Shown piece after piece: positions 1-9,643 of a DNA stretch of 29,371 bases. The stretch lies in assembly GCA_019648995.1 (NCBI GenBank), contig BLXT01003741.1, forward strand, positions 1,586,981-1,616,351. Direction: 5' to 3'. The stretch comes from Plakobranchus ocellatus (lineage: Eukaryota > Mollusca > Gastropoda > Plakobranchidae). Each line of letters begins with the position of its first letter. Positions within the stretch are counted from its first letter, which is position 1. The notes beneath the pieces were generated by a model that worked only from the letters and a program-made list of their open reading frames with translations, had not been told where the DNA came from and searched no databases. Made by a program: the position numbers and the translations under genes.

Positions 1-29
1 GGGTGTCCTGATGATCGCAGAGGTGCAAG
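1..29 (+). CDS. C-type lectin gene A: 3' end of signal-peptide exon (partial at window edge)
   Basis: This is the tail of a coding exon cut by the window edge. In the frame whose codons start at base 2 it reads GVLMIAEVQ plus the first base of a Gly codon, then the donor GTAATT at 30. The inverted paralogue at 12897-12824 ends almost identically (VVLMIAVAQ, then a donor GTGATT), and the intron sequence after the donor is also alignable between the two. The residues look like the end of a hydrophobic signal peptide. The exon ends in phase 1, which matches the acceptor phase of the lectin exon at 4691, so the two would join as Gly-Tyr-Gly-Asp-Tyr-Trp. The start codon lies outside the window. 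The frame and donor are seen directly; the secretion signal is inferred from the paralogue. Confidence 0.72.
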
Positions 30-319
30 GTAATTTATTTTTCCTTTTCATCTCAAGAATCATCAGCAAACATATACCAAGAGATCAAACCATGCAGCAT
101 CAGGCAGGATCATTGGATATGTTTAAAGAGGGTGTAAAACATCACATAGCTTACATAATGGCATATACGATTTTAGAATCATTGCATTATCATGCCTGAG
201 AGCTATCGATGAGTTCATATCATAACAACCCTCCGTTATAATTTTATTAAAATATGCACCAGTCATGGAAATTGATGTCCTAAAGACAAAAAAATTTTCC
301 GATACTTTATGATATCTTA

Positions 320-357
320 AACACACACACACACACACACGCACACACACACATACA
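320..357. repeat. CA microsatellite
   Basis: AC units with one GC and one AT interruption, directly before the repeat block at 370-620. A similar tract precedes the related fragment at 6785. Confidence 0.93.
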
Positions 358-369
358 CTCACACATGCA

Positions 370-620
370 CATGATGAATCGCGCCACTCTGTTGGCCAAG
401 TGGCGAGCAGGGAAAAGTGAAATTCAATAAAATCCAGTTTCCCATACAGAAGTGGAAACTTAAAAACTTGAGTCATGGAGAGCTAAAACTAAGTATTAGT
501 ATGGGATTACAGAGTCAAAGACGAAGAAAGAACAGAAGAGATGCTGCAGAATTCTTTTGAAATATTAATCGTTATGTACCAGGATTTTAAAAGTGGACTT
601 TCAACAAAATAAAGATCTAG
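370..620 (+). repeat. Lectin-intron repeat block in A
   Basis: Shared with 16450-16640 (direct), 12130-11945 (inverted) and 6785-6851 (partial). Key words are GAAGTGGAAACTTAAAAA, GCTAAAACTAAGTATTAG and AGAAGAGATGCTGCAGAATTC. Within it CGCCACT (382-388) and AGTGGCG (399-405) form an inverted repeat. Confidence 0.65.
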
Positions 621-1537
621 TCTGTGGCTGCATTATTTCATGTTGCGACAAAATGAAGGGTAACAAAAAAGTAAAAGATCTTACTAAAGAAAGAATGTTT
701 AATCGGAGTGTTTTGCTCTTTGTTCGGTTATGTACATTTCCTGAGTTATTGCCCTTACCTTAAGGGGGTCACTTTGTTTTGTGCACGCATGGAGTTAATG
801 GAAGCATTTAGCAATATAATGCCTTTTTGTGTTTTCATCTGATCTTTATATATGATCATCACTCTATTTTTAGAAAATCACACCTCGTCAAACTGATGCT
901 TCAGGCCTGATCATTTGCTCATCATTGTTTATAAACATTAAATTCTATTTAAACTAAAGGTTCTAAAATGGCGTCCTCTCTCGGCCAAAAAGTCTAAACT
1001 TTCAACCATCTTTGATTGACTCTCGACACTAAAAGGACAACAAACATGTAATGTATCGAACTCCTCATGTGACTTTCAATTTGCGCGCAAACCAAACAAA
1101 GCAAAACAAAAGTTGCCTTTTATCTTGATCGAATAGCCCATAATCTGGAACTAAATTAAATGTAGCGGCTAGCATAGATCTAAAAATAATCAGATTTAAG
1201 GTTTAAATCTATTAAATTGTTGACGAGATGTAGTCCTTGAGTAAATAATGATGGAAAATTTCAAATGAATTATGTGTGTAAAGGAAACAAAGAATTAATG
1301 AGAAAGTAAAAAGGACGCGGGGGATGAGTTAGGGGGCTCCGGAAGAATAGAAAGTAAAATTTCATAACTTAATATGATCCAGCATAGAGGCTTTGCCCCT
1401 AGTGTCTATGGTTATCACTTACCGTAATTTCTTGAAGCGTCTGTGCATATTCTAAATCTATAATTATAGCCCTGCCGAAATAGCCTCAACTGCAAAAAGA
1501 TCTCGCTTCATTTAATCTAAAGTTAAATGGAAATAGC

Positions 1538-1747
1538 ATGTACTCTTTTTTTTATTGTGAGTGTGGTCTTTCTTGTCAAATTATTGTTAAAACACTTGAA
1601 AGGATAAAAAGGTCCCATGTTAGCGATCACATTGAGGGCATGAAGGGCAAACAAAAGTTTCAACAACCATTAACTCTGCCTGTGGGCGACGATGTAAAGT
1701 TAACTTTTTATTTATGCCAGCAGTTATTTACACCTGAAAGAAAATAA
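1538..1747 (+). pseudogene. Fossil reading frame in lectin intron, finger-like
   Basis: The frame contains CECGLSC, then KRSHVSDHIEGMKGKQKFQQ. Gene B's intron (minus, about 11105-11010) has KKSHPSDHIKDNKIKQK in one frame, and copy C (23700-23740) keeps only the FYRECK part. The His spacing recalls the second half of a BED or CGGBP-type finger of hAT-like transposon proteins. The frame is broken in B and C, so it is probably an old transposon remnant carried in the ancestral intron. Confidence 0.3.
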
Positions 1748-2069
1748 ACCAGAATGTTTTTTTTTTTCAGTCATGCGCTATGATTATTTTTAGATTTTTT
1801 TTTTTTTTTTTTTTGCTTTTTTCCCATAAATTTTGTTTTTATTAATTGGCCTGGGTTGCAAAACTTTCGTCTCTAGACGTCAGATTAAAGCGCATTAAAA
1901 AGGTTTTTTTTTCGGTCATTTCATTAAATACCAAGGCCCAAACTTCAGCCTCTATGCGAAGAAATTAAATTTTTCAAAATTTTGTAAATCGCCTATCGTC
2001 ATAGACGTTTCAAAGAATGACTAATACTTTTGGGCATTTCGTTATATGGCTGATTCTAGAGTTTGACTC

Positions 2070-2102
2070 TATATATGTGTGTGTGTATATATATATATAT
2101 AT
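2070..2102. repeat. TG/TA microsatellite
   Basis: TATATGTGTGTGTGTATATATA-type dinucleotide repeat in the intron of gene A. Confidence 0.9.
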
Positions 2103-2384
2103 TATCTACTTGTGTATTATCTATTTGTGGTGGCTGGCGGGTTAAAAGCAAAAGGCTTTTTAATGCCAGCACCGATTGACACGCGGTTTTCGACAAACAA
2201 TTCTTTGATTTTTATCTAGCGCGTGACGTCTTTGCTTTTTCCACGTTTGATACTGTTTTGCCGTGAAAACAAAAACATTTTTATTTCGCCGCTCGTCCCT
2301 TTCAATCCAATACAAGCTTAGATCTAGGTTTTGTAAAAACTTTTGTCGTCGTTGGCATATCCATACAGAGCTATGTTCAATAGT

Positions 2385-2400
2385 TGGGACAATTGTCCCA
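2385..2400. repeat. Perfect 16-bp palindrome
   Basis: TGGGACAATTGTCCCA equals its own reverse complement. It lies in a less AT-rich patch of gene A's intron (2160-2490) for which no homologue was seen in B or C. Confidence 0.9.
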
Positions 2401-2519
2401 GGACGCTCTAAAAAGTGCACCAAATGCGACAGTAAACATATATGGGCACGCCAAGTTCCTACTAAACGATTAAATGAAGCGTATTGAACGCAGTTCCGGG
2501 TATCGATTCGATAGTAAAT

Positions 2520-2880
2520 ATCTAAAGATCTAGATCTAGATTAGATCTAGGCCTGCCCTAAAGCCTAGAATTAATAAAAATCTGTGAGTTTGGTTAAATT
2601 GAATCTAGGTTGGGTAGGCCTAGATGGAGATTCAGCCTGGCCTAGAGCCTAAATTTAGATCTAGATTCTAATTTTATATTTTTAGAGAGTGTTTCATCGG
2701 AATCATAGATCAAAATCCAATTTTGATCTAAAGTTTAGAATCCAGGTATTTCATTGGAACCTATAGTCTACATGTAGATCCAGATTTTGATAGGCCTAGA
2801 TCTAGATCTGGGCCTAATCCTGATAAAGTTAAATCATCTTGATATTGTCGAATCAAAAATCTAATCTAGATCTTCGTTTA
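2520..2880. repeat. AGATCTAG/TAGGCCTAG island in gene A intron
   Basis: Dense overlapping palindromic hexamers AGATCT, TCTAGA and AGGCCT. It aligns in order with 24770-25100 in copy C, so the island is inherited with the unit rather than independently expanded. Confidence 0.7.
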
Positions 2881-4063
2881 GTAGGACCAATACGCCTAAA
2901 TTTGGCAAGTGTTCCCCAAATTTGCGTCGCAGGATTCTGATTATATATCGCCCAATACCGAAATTTAGAGAAGGTCATATCTTGAAATTGTTGATTCGCG
3001 TTGAGATTATGATTGCAAACCAGGTAGCAAAATTAAAATACTAGCTAAGATATTTGTTTGGATCGAGAATAAGTACCTCGATAGCTATAGTTTATTTCAA
3101 ACTTTCCATTCCATTATTGCTGTAATAGAGAATTTTTTTTTTACTTTGGCCTAACTTTAATCATCATGGCGATTTTTTATAATAACATTTAAATTTGTTT
3201 ATGTAGACTTTAAGCCTTACTATTTTGAAAAATTGCACTATATATAAGTATTTCTTTCAAAAAAGTCAATCTTTAATTGCTAAAACTTTCTCCAAGACAA
3301 GATGTCAACTTCCATACTTCAGGATCCTGCGCAGACAAGGATAAATTGAATTGAGGTTGCGTCACATAACAGTAACTTTATTTGGTTTACTTTTGCTCCT
3401 ATAGAAGAACATCACATCTCGAGCTCATAAGGCTTAAATACTGAATGAATCATGGCAGCTGCTGGATTGATTTTATATTAATTATTGCAGGCCCCAAGCC
3501 TTCAAAATGATAGAATGCAAACTTCATTCATAGCTTACATGAAATCATCCCCAGTTAAAATTTTAACCTTATTAAGGCTGCGGTATGCAAAGCACCTTTG
3601 TTTGGTTTATGTTTTTATTCTGGAATTTTCACTTCATTTGTGAAAGAATGTCATTTTTTTTGCCTTGCTACAAAAGCAGTGATCATTCAATCTCAATTAA
3701 GAAATGTTCTGGAGGGGAGTGGAATAAGGCTACATTTCAGATGGCTAATTCTTTGGTTCCCATTTCGGTTCATGAATTTTTCACTTTTTTTTCAAGCGTT
3801 CAGTGCATTTTGTTTAGTGTAGGTATGCCCAAGCTTGATAGATTATGGTGCTGTTCAGGTTTAGATAAATCTGCTTAAAGTTGTTATGTTATAAGGCATT
3901 CTTCAGCATATAGTTTAAGGCAAACATCGATTTATATGCTGAAAAATATAACATCAGTAAGGATTTCTTAATTTTTATTTACTTAATGCAACATTAAGAC
4001 AAGTCAATTATGCTCAGAAAAATGTCTTTTCCTTTCCCGTTCACTTGGATGGGCAAACATGCT

Positions 4064-4065
<2 letters not shown>

Positions 4066-4105
<40 letters not shown>
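4066..4105. repeat. TA microsatellite
   Basis: Twenty TA units. Homology between A and copy C ends exactly at this tract. Confidence 0.95.
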
Positions 4106-4106
<1 letters not shown>

Positions 4107-4690
4107 TTATTTTCCTCACACTTTAGTTTTCAAGCAATCCTAATGCCTATCATTTGACTGATTGTAGTCTAAAGTTAATCAAAGCAAGGCTACTAATAGC
4201 TTACCAGCACAGATTAAACCTTTTAGGTTTGTTGCTAGAAATATTTTTTTATGTACATTAATTTATTTAAAAATCTGCATAAATGTGATATGTATAACAA
4301 AATCGAGATTGTAACTCACAACATCTCCTTTTCTTGGTTTCACTGAACATGAAAAAAGTATGTTTTTTTTTTAAACTAGTCACGCTCGCTTAAAAATGAT
4401 ATTATTCAATGCAAATATTTTTTCCGAAATCCTTTTGTTTAAATTCTTTTTTGCACAACTTATAGTTTCTGAATTTTTGACTAATTTCTTCGCGATCCTC
4501 TTTTTCTTTTCGCTTTGTATTTTGTTACTCTGTGATATTTCACAAATGGTTACTGAGGACTTGAATTTTTAAAAGAAGAAAAAAAATCCTCCTCAGCATT
4601 AAGCAGTCAGTCTATGAAGAAATGTTTTTTTTTTTTTTTCTTTTTCAATATTTGTCTAATTTATTTTTCTGAATTTGCTTTGTTTTTCAG

Positions 4691-5109
4691 GCTATGGCGA
4701 CTACTGGTTAAGCAAGAGAGGTGATACATCATATATTATTAACAAGCGCCCCGAACCCTTCGACATAAAGAAAATGAATGAGCGTTGTAAAAGCTATGGC
4801 GGATATCTGATAGAGTTGAACGATAAAGATGAAGAAAAGTTTATGCAGGATATGGTATTTTCGGCAAATTTACTCAGTGAGATTGTCTACACTGGCCTTA
4901 CTGACTTAGGGCTTGAGGGTCACTTTTACCATTACCACACCAAGAAGCCCATAGCATCTGACCTTTACTGGATAGAGAGACAGCCCGACAATTATAAAGG
5001 AAATGAGCACTGTACGCACGTCTTCATAGATGGTATCCAGACAGCTGGCCTGAATGACATCGACTGTCACAGGACCGCTAGGTATATGTGCGAGCTCCCC
5101 CCTCAGTGA
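4691..5109 (+). CDS. C-type lectin gene A: terminal exon with the complete CTLD
   Basis: This exon encodes one C-type lectin-like domain, about 139 residues counting the Gly completed across the splice, ending in TGA at 5107-5109. Counting from that Gly, four canonical cysteines are at 33 (NERCKSYGG), 108 (EHCTH), 126 (DIDC) and 134 (YMCE). YTGLTDL at 67-73 sits where WIGL is usual. QPD at 98-100 (4981-4989) is the sugar-specificity tripeptide associated with galactose-type ligands in Ca-dependent lectins. Glu106, Asn122 and Asp123 are candidate Ca ligands. The usual Trp of the WND motif is Leu121. The exon starts after TTTTTCAG, because the upstream in-frame ATG at 4675 lies in the polypyrimidine tract. 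The product is probably a small secreted lectin, in molluscs often tied to pathogen recognition. Ligand and role are inferred from the family. Confidence 0.93.
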
Positions 5110-5318
5110 ATTGAATTCCAAATAAGCAGATCACATTATTGCAAACGCTGTACTTGGATTTAATTGATCTTTAGGATTTGTTGTTGTTGTTGTTTTTCAT
5201 GCCTCATAATAACAGAGGCAGATTTCTGCAAATCTACTGCACCTTTGTAAGTTGCTTCAAAGATTTGAAACAACCATCTTTTTTAAAACAATCGTTAGGA
5301 AGCTTACGCTTTCAAAGA

Positions 5319-5438
5319 AATAAAGGTAATTGTACGTAGGCTTATTTATGAAAATTAAAAATGTTATAATTCNAAAAAAAAAAAAAAACATTAGGATTGA
5401 TCCGATTCTACTGAGACTCTCAATGAATGTATAATAAA
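5319..5438 (+). promoter_or_regulatory. Polyadenylation signals of gene A
   Basis: AATAAA occurs at 5319-5324 and at 5433-5438. The second, in the context TAATAAAAGATYTGA, is the better candidate because the same words are conserved at the matching place in gene B (minus, 8947-8942) and copy D (minus, 19840-19835). It is followed by a GT-rich stretch (TTTTGGTGTG) suiting a downstream element. It gives a 3'UTR of roughly 330-350 bases. Confidence 0.55.
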
Positions 5439-6129
5439 AGATCTGACCCTTGATTTGTATTTTGGTGTGATATTTCACAGAAAAAGAAGACTTTAAGTGT
5501 GAAAAAAAAAGTTTTTGTGTTTGTTGTGTGGAAAAATATCATGCTTTCTAGTAACTTTCTTTTACATAGATCAATTTTGTAAAAAAAATCTTATATAATC
5601 CTAAATCATGTTGTCTTCAAATATTTTGATTTCAAACGAAAGCCCATTTGGTTTCAACACCATTTTCTATTTTTCTTGTGTTATAAGTTAAAGAGAGCGG
5701 AGTTGCGATAGGTTTATCTTAATGTTTACATGAAGATAAAGAAAACGGTAGGACAATTTAACAAATGTCTTTTTTACCATATTAAATTAATGGCTAATTA
5801 TCCTTCATGAAAGAATGTGTTTCGTTGAATGTAACCACAGAACACAAATGAATGAATTGCCATAATTCACGATTAAAAACAGTTAAAATCTTGACTGTTA
5901 ATTTATCCATTACGTAAAACAACTCATGTCCCTTGAGTCGCGCATTATTCTGAGACTAGCATAACGCACATCGACAACATGAAAGCAAAAAACAAAACAA
6001 AAAAAAAAACAACAACAACAAAACAAAAAAAAATACTTTGCTTGTTTTTGGAAATCGTGGTGATAGAATAGCGAAAAAGGAACATGTCAAGCAAACTAAA
6101 GTACATAATTTTCCTTTTCAGTGAGAGTA

Positions 6130-6370
6130 TTAGATCGTAGTCGTTAAGGAAAATGATTCGGCATCACTGTCCAGCGGTAAAGTCCTGTATCCAGCAATTA
6201 TGCACCTGTAGATTACTAAGGCTGCTTCAAGAGTGCTTCTGTTTTCACCAATCACTGTAATCTGAAGTGTCGCAGACCCCGCCGGTTGAGATATGAAATC
6301 TTTTTTACATGATGTAAGTTAGGGCGATAGATTTACCTATAGCGAATCAGATGCGCTAAACATACTACGT
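6130..6370 (-). pseudogene. Antisense reading-frame fossil paired with 18919-19173
   Basis: Read on the minus strand this stretch gives a peptide containing CKKDFISQPAGSATLQITV and then VIYRCIIAGYRTLPLDSD. The homologous plus-strand frame in copy D gives CKKDFITSQPTGSATLQITV and VIYCCMLGGYRTVSLN. The two copies differ by a 3-base and an 18-base gap, both keeping the frame. Copy A has stop codons upstream (at the positions of D's Trp in LWIKLSP and Lys in SPKL), so it is not intact. The family is not recognised. The two Cys and beta-strand-like pattern loosely recall an Ig-type domain, but a SINE or other conserved noncoding block is an equal alternative. Confidence 0.25.
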
Positions 6371-6752
6371 TTTTCAACCCTGTTCCAAATTAACATGTAC
6401 TCAAATTTGAAATAACCTTATTCTCTAGTACAATGCTTTACATATATTCTGTCTGTTATCCCTGCAGGAAGGAGCAGTTTTAAAAACAATGTTGACTGTT
6501 CATGGCCATTCAAGGTTGGAAATAAAATACTTTTAAGTGTACATCTGTATGAAGGGGTTAGTAGAAAATCGAACATCTCTGATACGATCATGTCAAAGCT
6601 AAAATAAAAACGCCACTGAAACCAAGTGGCATCTTTAAAAATCATCCAGTACTGTTAACCAAAAATAGTTGACCGAGAACTTCTTCTCTTACTCCTCCTC
6701 CTCCAACCCATTGGTATCGTAAAGATAAGAGCATGTTCCTTGCTATCTTTAA

Positions 6753-6780
6753 ACACACACACACACACATACACACACAC
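6753..6780. repeat. CA microsatellite
   Basis: AC units with one AT interruption, directly before the repeat fragment at 6785. Confidence 0.93.
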
Positions 6781-6784
6781 GTCA

Positions 6785-6851
6785 GTTTTGCCATTCTGTT
6801 AGCCTGTAGGCTCAAACTTCGGGCCTGGAGGGCTAAAACTAAGCATTATTT
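6785..6851 (+). repeat. Fragment of the lectin-intron repeat block
   Basis: Following a CA tract (6753-6780), this short piece includes CCATTCTGTTAGCC and GGGCTAAAACTAAGCATTAT, words shared with 370-520, 16470-16510 and the inverse of 12030-12130. The similarity stops abruptly at 6852, where the SINE begins, suggesting the SINE landed in or beside this repeat. Confidence 0.5.
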
Positions 6852-7025
6852 TGGTTGGTTGGCTGGTTTGTTGTATGTACATAGCCTGTCCCCAATATGG
6901 TGATCTCAGGCTTTCAGACCCTCCGTCAGACCAGGCGCCGGTAGCAGGGCTCAAACCCGCGACAGAAGGGTCCCTGCAGATCTCAGGGTGGATTCGCTAC
7001 CCAATGTGCCACCGACGCCCCCGTG
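6852..7025 (-). mobile_element. tRNA-derived SINE
   Basis: On the minus strand there is a tRNA-like RNA polymerase III promoter: box A TGGCACATTGG at 7011-7001 and box B GGGTTTGAGCC at 6958-6948. The starts are about 53 bases apart, within the range for tRNA genes and SINEs. A tRNA-unrelated body follows, then a tail of AACC-type simple repeats at the low-coordinate end (TTGGTTGGTTGG on the plus strand). The cloverleaf is not intact enough for a working tRNA. Exact ends and target-site duplication were not resolved. Confidence 0.62.
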
Positions 7026-8580
7026 AGTGTGTGTGATTGAGTGTGCGGGTGTCTGAATAGGAGGAGGTGTGTGGGTATGCAATGAGGGAGTTGGTAAGAG
7101 AGTATTGGAGGGTTGTAGGTGTAAGTAAATATAGATGCGTGTCCTATGCATCACACCTACCATTACATTTTGCTCCGAGTATTAACGAGCCATATCCGAG
7201 GCTACATGACAACTATATATAGAAACTCTCTCTCGTTGCTCAACGCTGTAGAGAAGAACACGTTCATGACTGTTTTAAATGAAGCGAGAGAGTAACATTA
7301 AAAATTTGATTTCAGTCGCACAGAATCTTTTACCATTTCAAGCGATAAAAGTAAATATATCAGCAACGCTTTAGGCTCGAAGCAAAAAAAAAAGTAATCC
7401 CATAAAATAAGTTGCGGCTTTGCATGATTGTCTTTAAATGAAGGAAAACAACTAGAGGAGTGAAAACTGCTCACCTCTCTGTATGTGGATGACTTTCCGT
7501 AGACAAACTATAGACTTTCTGTACATAAAGCAGTGGAACATTTTTACGTTTTAAAATTTCATATTATTTAGACTTGATCTCAGCCATGCATTCCAGCATC
7601 TCGACTCACTTTGTAAGACTGCTACATTGAATACTGGAACCATCACATGGTCAACAGCCTTTCAGAATACAAGTCGATTTTAGGATAGTGAAAGAAATAA
7701 AAAGGACTTGGTTTGCACGTGGAAACTGCAGAGTAGGAGAAACCTTTGCTGAAGAGGAAATGTAAACAAGAAAGGGAAAATTAGCATGAAGGTTGCAGGT
7801 TAAAAATGCTGGTTGTCTTTACTGTGATTGATATATACATGTACTGGGTCTAGTTATCTATGTCAACAGCCGTTCTGAAAGCTTCTATCTATTGCCTACA
7901 CGCTCACAAAGTGGCCTAAATTTTAATATTTTAAGACAGGAATGAGATTATCAGGAAATGCTTTTAAAAAATAGAGCTATTAAATTTGAACATGTTCCCC
8001 AGTCTTAGTTTTGGTCGTTTGAAAGATCTACTGAGATCCTCCATTATAGCCATGGTTTGCTTTATGGAGGCCCAGATTTTGCCAAAGCATTCATTATCCC
8101 AAAGCGATTCAAACATAATCATAACACATGACAGTTTTTTTTCTTTATTACTATATTTATGCATACTTCTACAATTGTATTAGTTTTTTTAGCCAATCTA
8201 CATCAATCTTTTGAGATTTTCTATCCATTTGAATATTTTATTGTATTTCGATATAGTTGTGTTCGTAAATTGCATTATTTGTTATCATTATTACAAAGTG
8301 ATTACAATAAGAACAACATCTGCCTCCATTCACAGCACACACTATACTTAGGGTCCTCCACGCTGATCAACAGGATTTATTAAATACGATTAGTTTATGA
8401 CAAAAGCTGCTAAACTTCATGGACCATGATTTTCTTTTTCGGTTTTAGTACAAATGCTATCTTGTCAATTTTTCCGCAGCATCTCCAAGGTCCTTAATTA
8501 TTTCATTTATTTCTGAAAGTGCGGTGATTATCACAAGCTCATTCTCATGCAAAGAATATGTTTACCTTTATTTCATTGTT
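7026..8580. other. Intergenic between the tails of genes A and B; nothing recognised
   Basis: A GT/AG-rich simple stretch (about 7022-7140) follows the SINE. The rest is AT-rich unique-looking sequence. The overlapping open frames near 7964-8183 on both strands show no domain, biased composition or paralogue and are taken as chance. Confidence 0.5.
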
Positions 8581-8941
8581 TAGGAGTTTAGATCGTTAAC
8601 TTCTATTCAACAATACTTTCTTGTTTAGCTAATGTTTTACGATTTTGAACTCGTAACTCTGGTGTCTTTACTTTATAATAAAAAGAAAGAGGAGGAAAAG
8701 GCAGAGAAACCAGATGGCTCTTGCTTTTAAATAAGAATATTCTTAGACAAAACAGTTTATGGTTACACATGTAAGTTTTAACAAAATCGACCCACAAAAA
8801 AGTAAGTTACTAGAAAACACTCGATTTTTTTCACACAAGAACGAACATTTATACTTTTTTTTTCATATTTGAGGCCAGTTCTTAAATTCCTCTTTTTCCT
8901 GTAAAGTATCACAACAAAACACGCATTTAAGGATTAAATCT

Positions 8942-8947
8942 TTTATT
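8942..8947 (-). promoter_or_regulatory. Polyadenylation signal of gene B
   Basis: TTTATT on the plus strand is AATAAA on the minus strand, about 295 bases after B's stop. The surrounding TAATAAAAGAT is the same as in A (5433) and D (19840), followed on the minus strand by TGTTTTGTTGTGA. Conservation across three copies favours it over the other AATAAA at 9027-9022. Confidence 0.55.
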
Positions 8948-9239
8948 ACACGTACATTGTAAATTTCAGTAGAATTGGATAAATCGTAATAATCTGTTGA
9001 TAGAATTCTTAGCTTCAAACGTTTATTATTCTCTAAATCTGGCTATACTAAAACTTGTTCCCGGAAAGCGAATGCTTAAAAGATTGCTTTAGAAAGAGGG
9101 TATCTCAAATATTTTAAGCAAGATGTAAAGGCGTTGTGGATTAGCAGATGACTGATATTATACAGCATTAAAAAAAAGGAAAAGTAGCAATTAAATCCAA
9201 GTGTAACGTTTGCATTAGTTTGATCTGCTTATTTGAAAT

Positions 9240-9643
9240 TTATTTAAGGGAAGTCTCGCACATGTACCTAGCGTTCCTGTGACAGTCGATATCATTCAGG
9301 CCCCAATGCATGAGGTTCGTACAGTGTTCTTTTCCTCTATAGTTGTCGGGCTGACGCCGTCTCCAGTAAGTGCCACGTGCCATAGGCTTCTTGGTGTGGT
9401 AATGGTAAAAGCGACCCTCTTGGCCCAAGTCAGTAAGGCCAGTGTAGACAATTTCCCTCTTTGCTTCGGCAGCATGTATTACTCTCCACACAAACTTTTG
9501 TTCCGCTTTATTGTTCAACTCTACCAGATATCCGCCTAAACTTTTACAGCGCTCATTCATTTTTTCTATGTCGAAGGGATAGCGTTGCTTGCTTAAATGG
9601 TATTTTCTACCATTTCTCGTCGTTGTCCAGTACTCGATAATGC
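9240..9643 (-). CDS. C-type lectin gene B: terminal exon with the complete CTLD
   Basis: This is the inverted paralogue of 4691-5109, starting after the acceptor TTCTTTTCAG and ending in TAA at 9242-9240. It gives about 134 residues including the Gly split across the splice. Cysteines are at 33, 108, 121 and 129. YTGLTDLGQEGRFYHYHTKKP is close to A. QPD at 98-100 (9353-9345) and LND before the third Cys are both kept. Relative to A it lacks five residues between Cys108 and GLND, a frame-keeping difference. The exon has no internal stop or frameshift, which suggests recent or continuing constraint. The function expected is Ca-dependent, galactose-type sugar binding by a secreted lectin. Whether a full protein is made depends on the frame problem in the preceding exon. 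Confidence 0.92.

Larger units (their letters stand above)
30..4690 (+). other. Intron of lectin gene A
   Basis: A GT..AG intron of about 4.66 kb. It starts GTAATT and ends in a T-rich tract with TTTTTCAG at 4690. It aligns in patches, in the same order, with gene B's intron on the minus strand and with copy C (23050-27005). Contents: a CA tract (320-357), a repeat block shared with 16330-16640 (370-620), a stretch alignable in A, B and C (611-1745), a small fossil reading frame (1538-1747), an AGATCTAG-rich island (2520-2880), and a stretch shared with C up to the TA tract at 4066-4105. No other coding exon was recognised. The open frames on both strands around 2160-2487 match no family I know. 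Confidence 0.75.
5110..6600 (+). repeat. 3'UTR and downstream flank of lectin unit A (inverted homologue in copy D)
   Basis: Sequence after A's stop is alignable, inverted, with about 20117-18590. The first 600 bases or so also match the flank of gene B (9239-8580). Similarity is patchy. Blocks at 5907-5985 and around 6262-6302 are much better conserved than the rest. It contains the single N at 5373 beside a poly-A run and an A-rich stretch at 5990-6030. No protein-coding exon is evident on the lectin strand. Confidence 0.7.

Noticed and set aside
123-476. 117-codon minus-strand frame
   Set aside because: Runs through the CA tract (Cys-Val repeats) and intron repeat sequence; no domain.
2160-2487. 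Overlapping open frames on both strands (87 and 74 codons)
   Set aside because: Both strands open, no family recognised, no paralogue in B or C. Kept only as a finding on composition.
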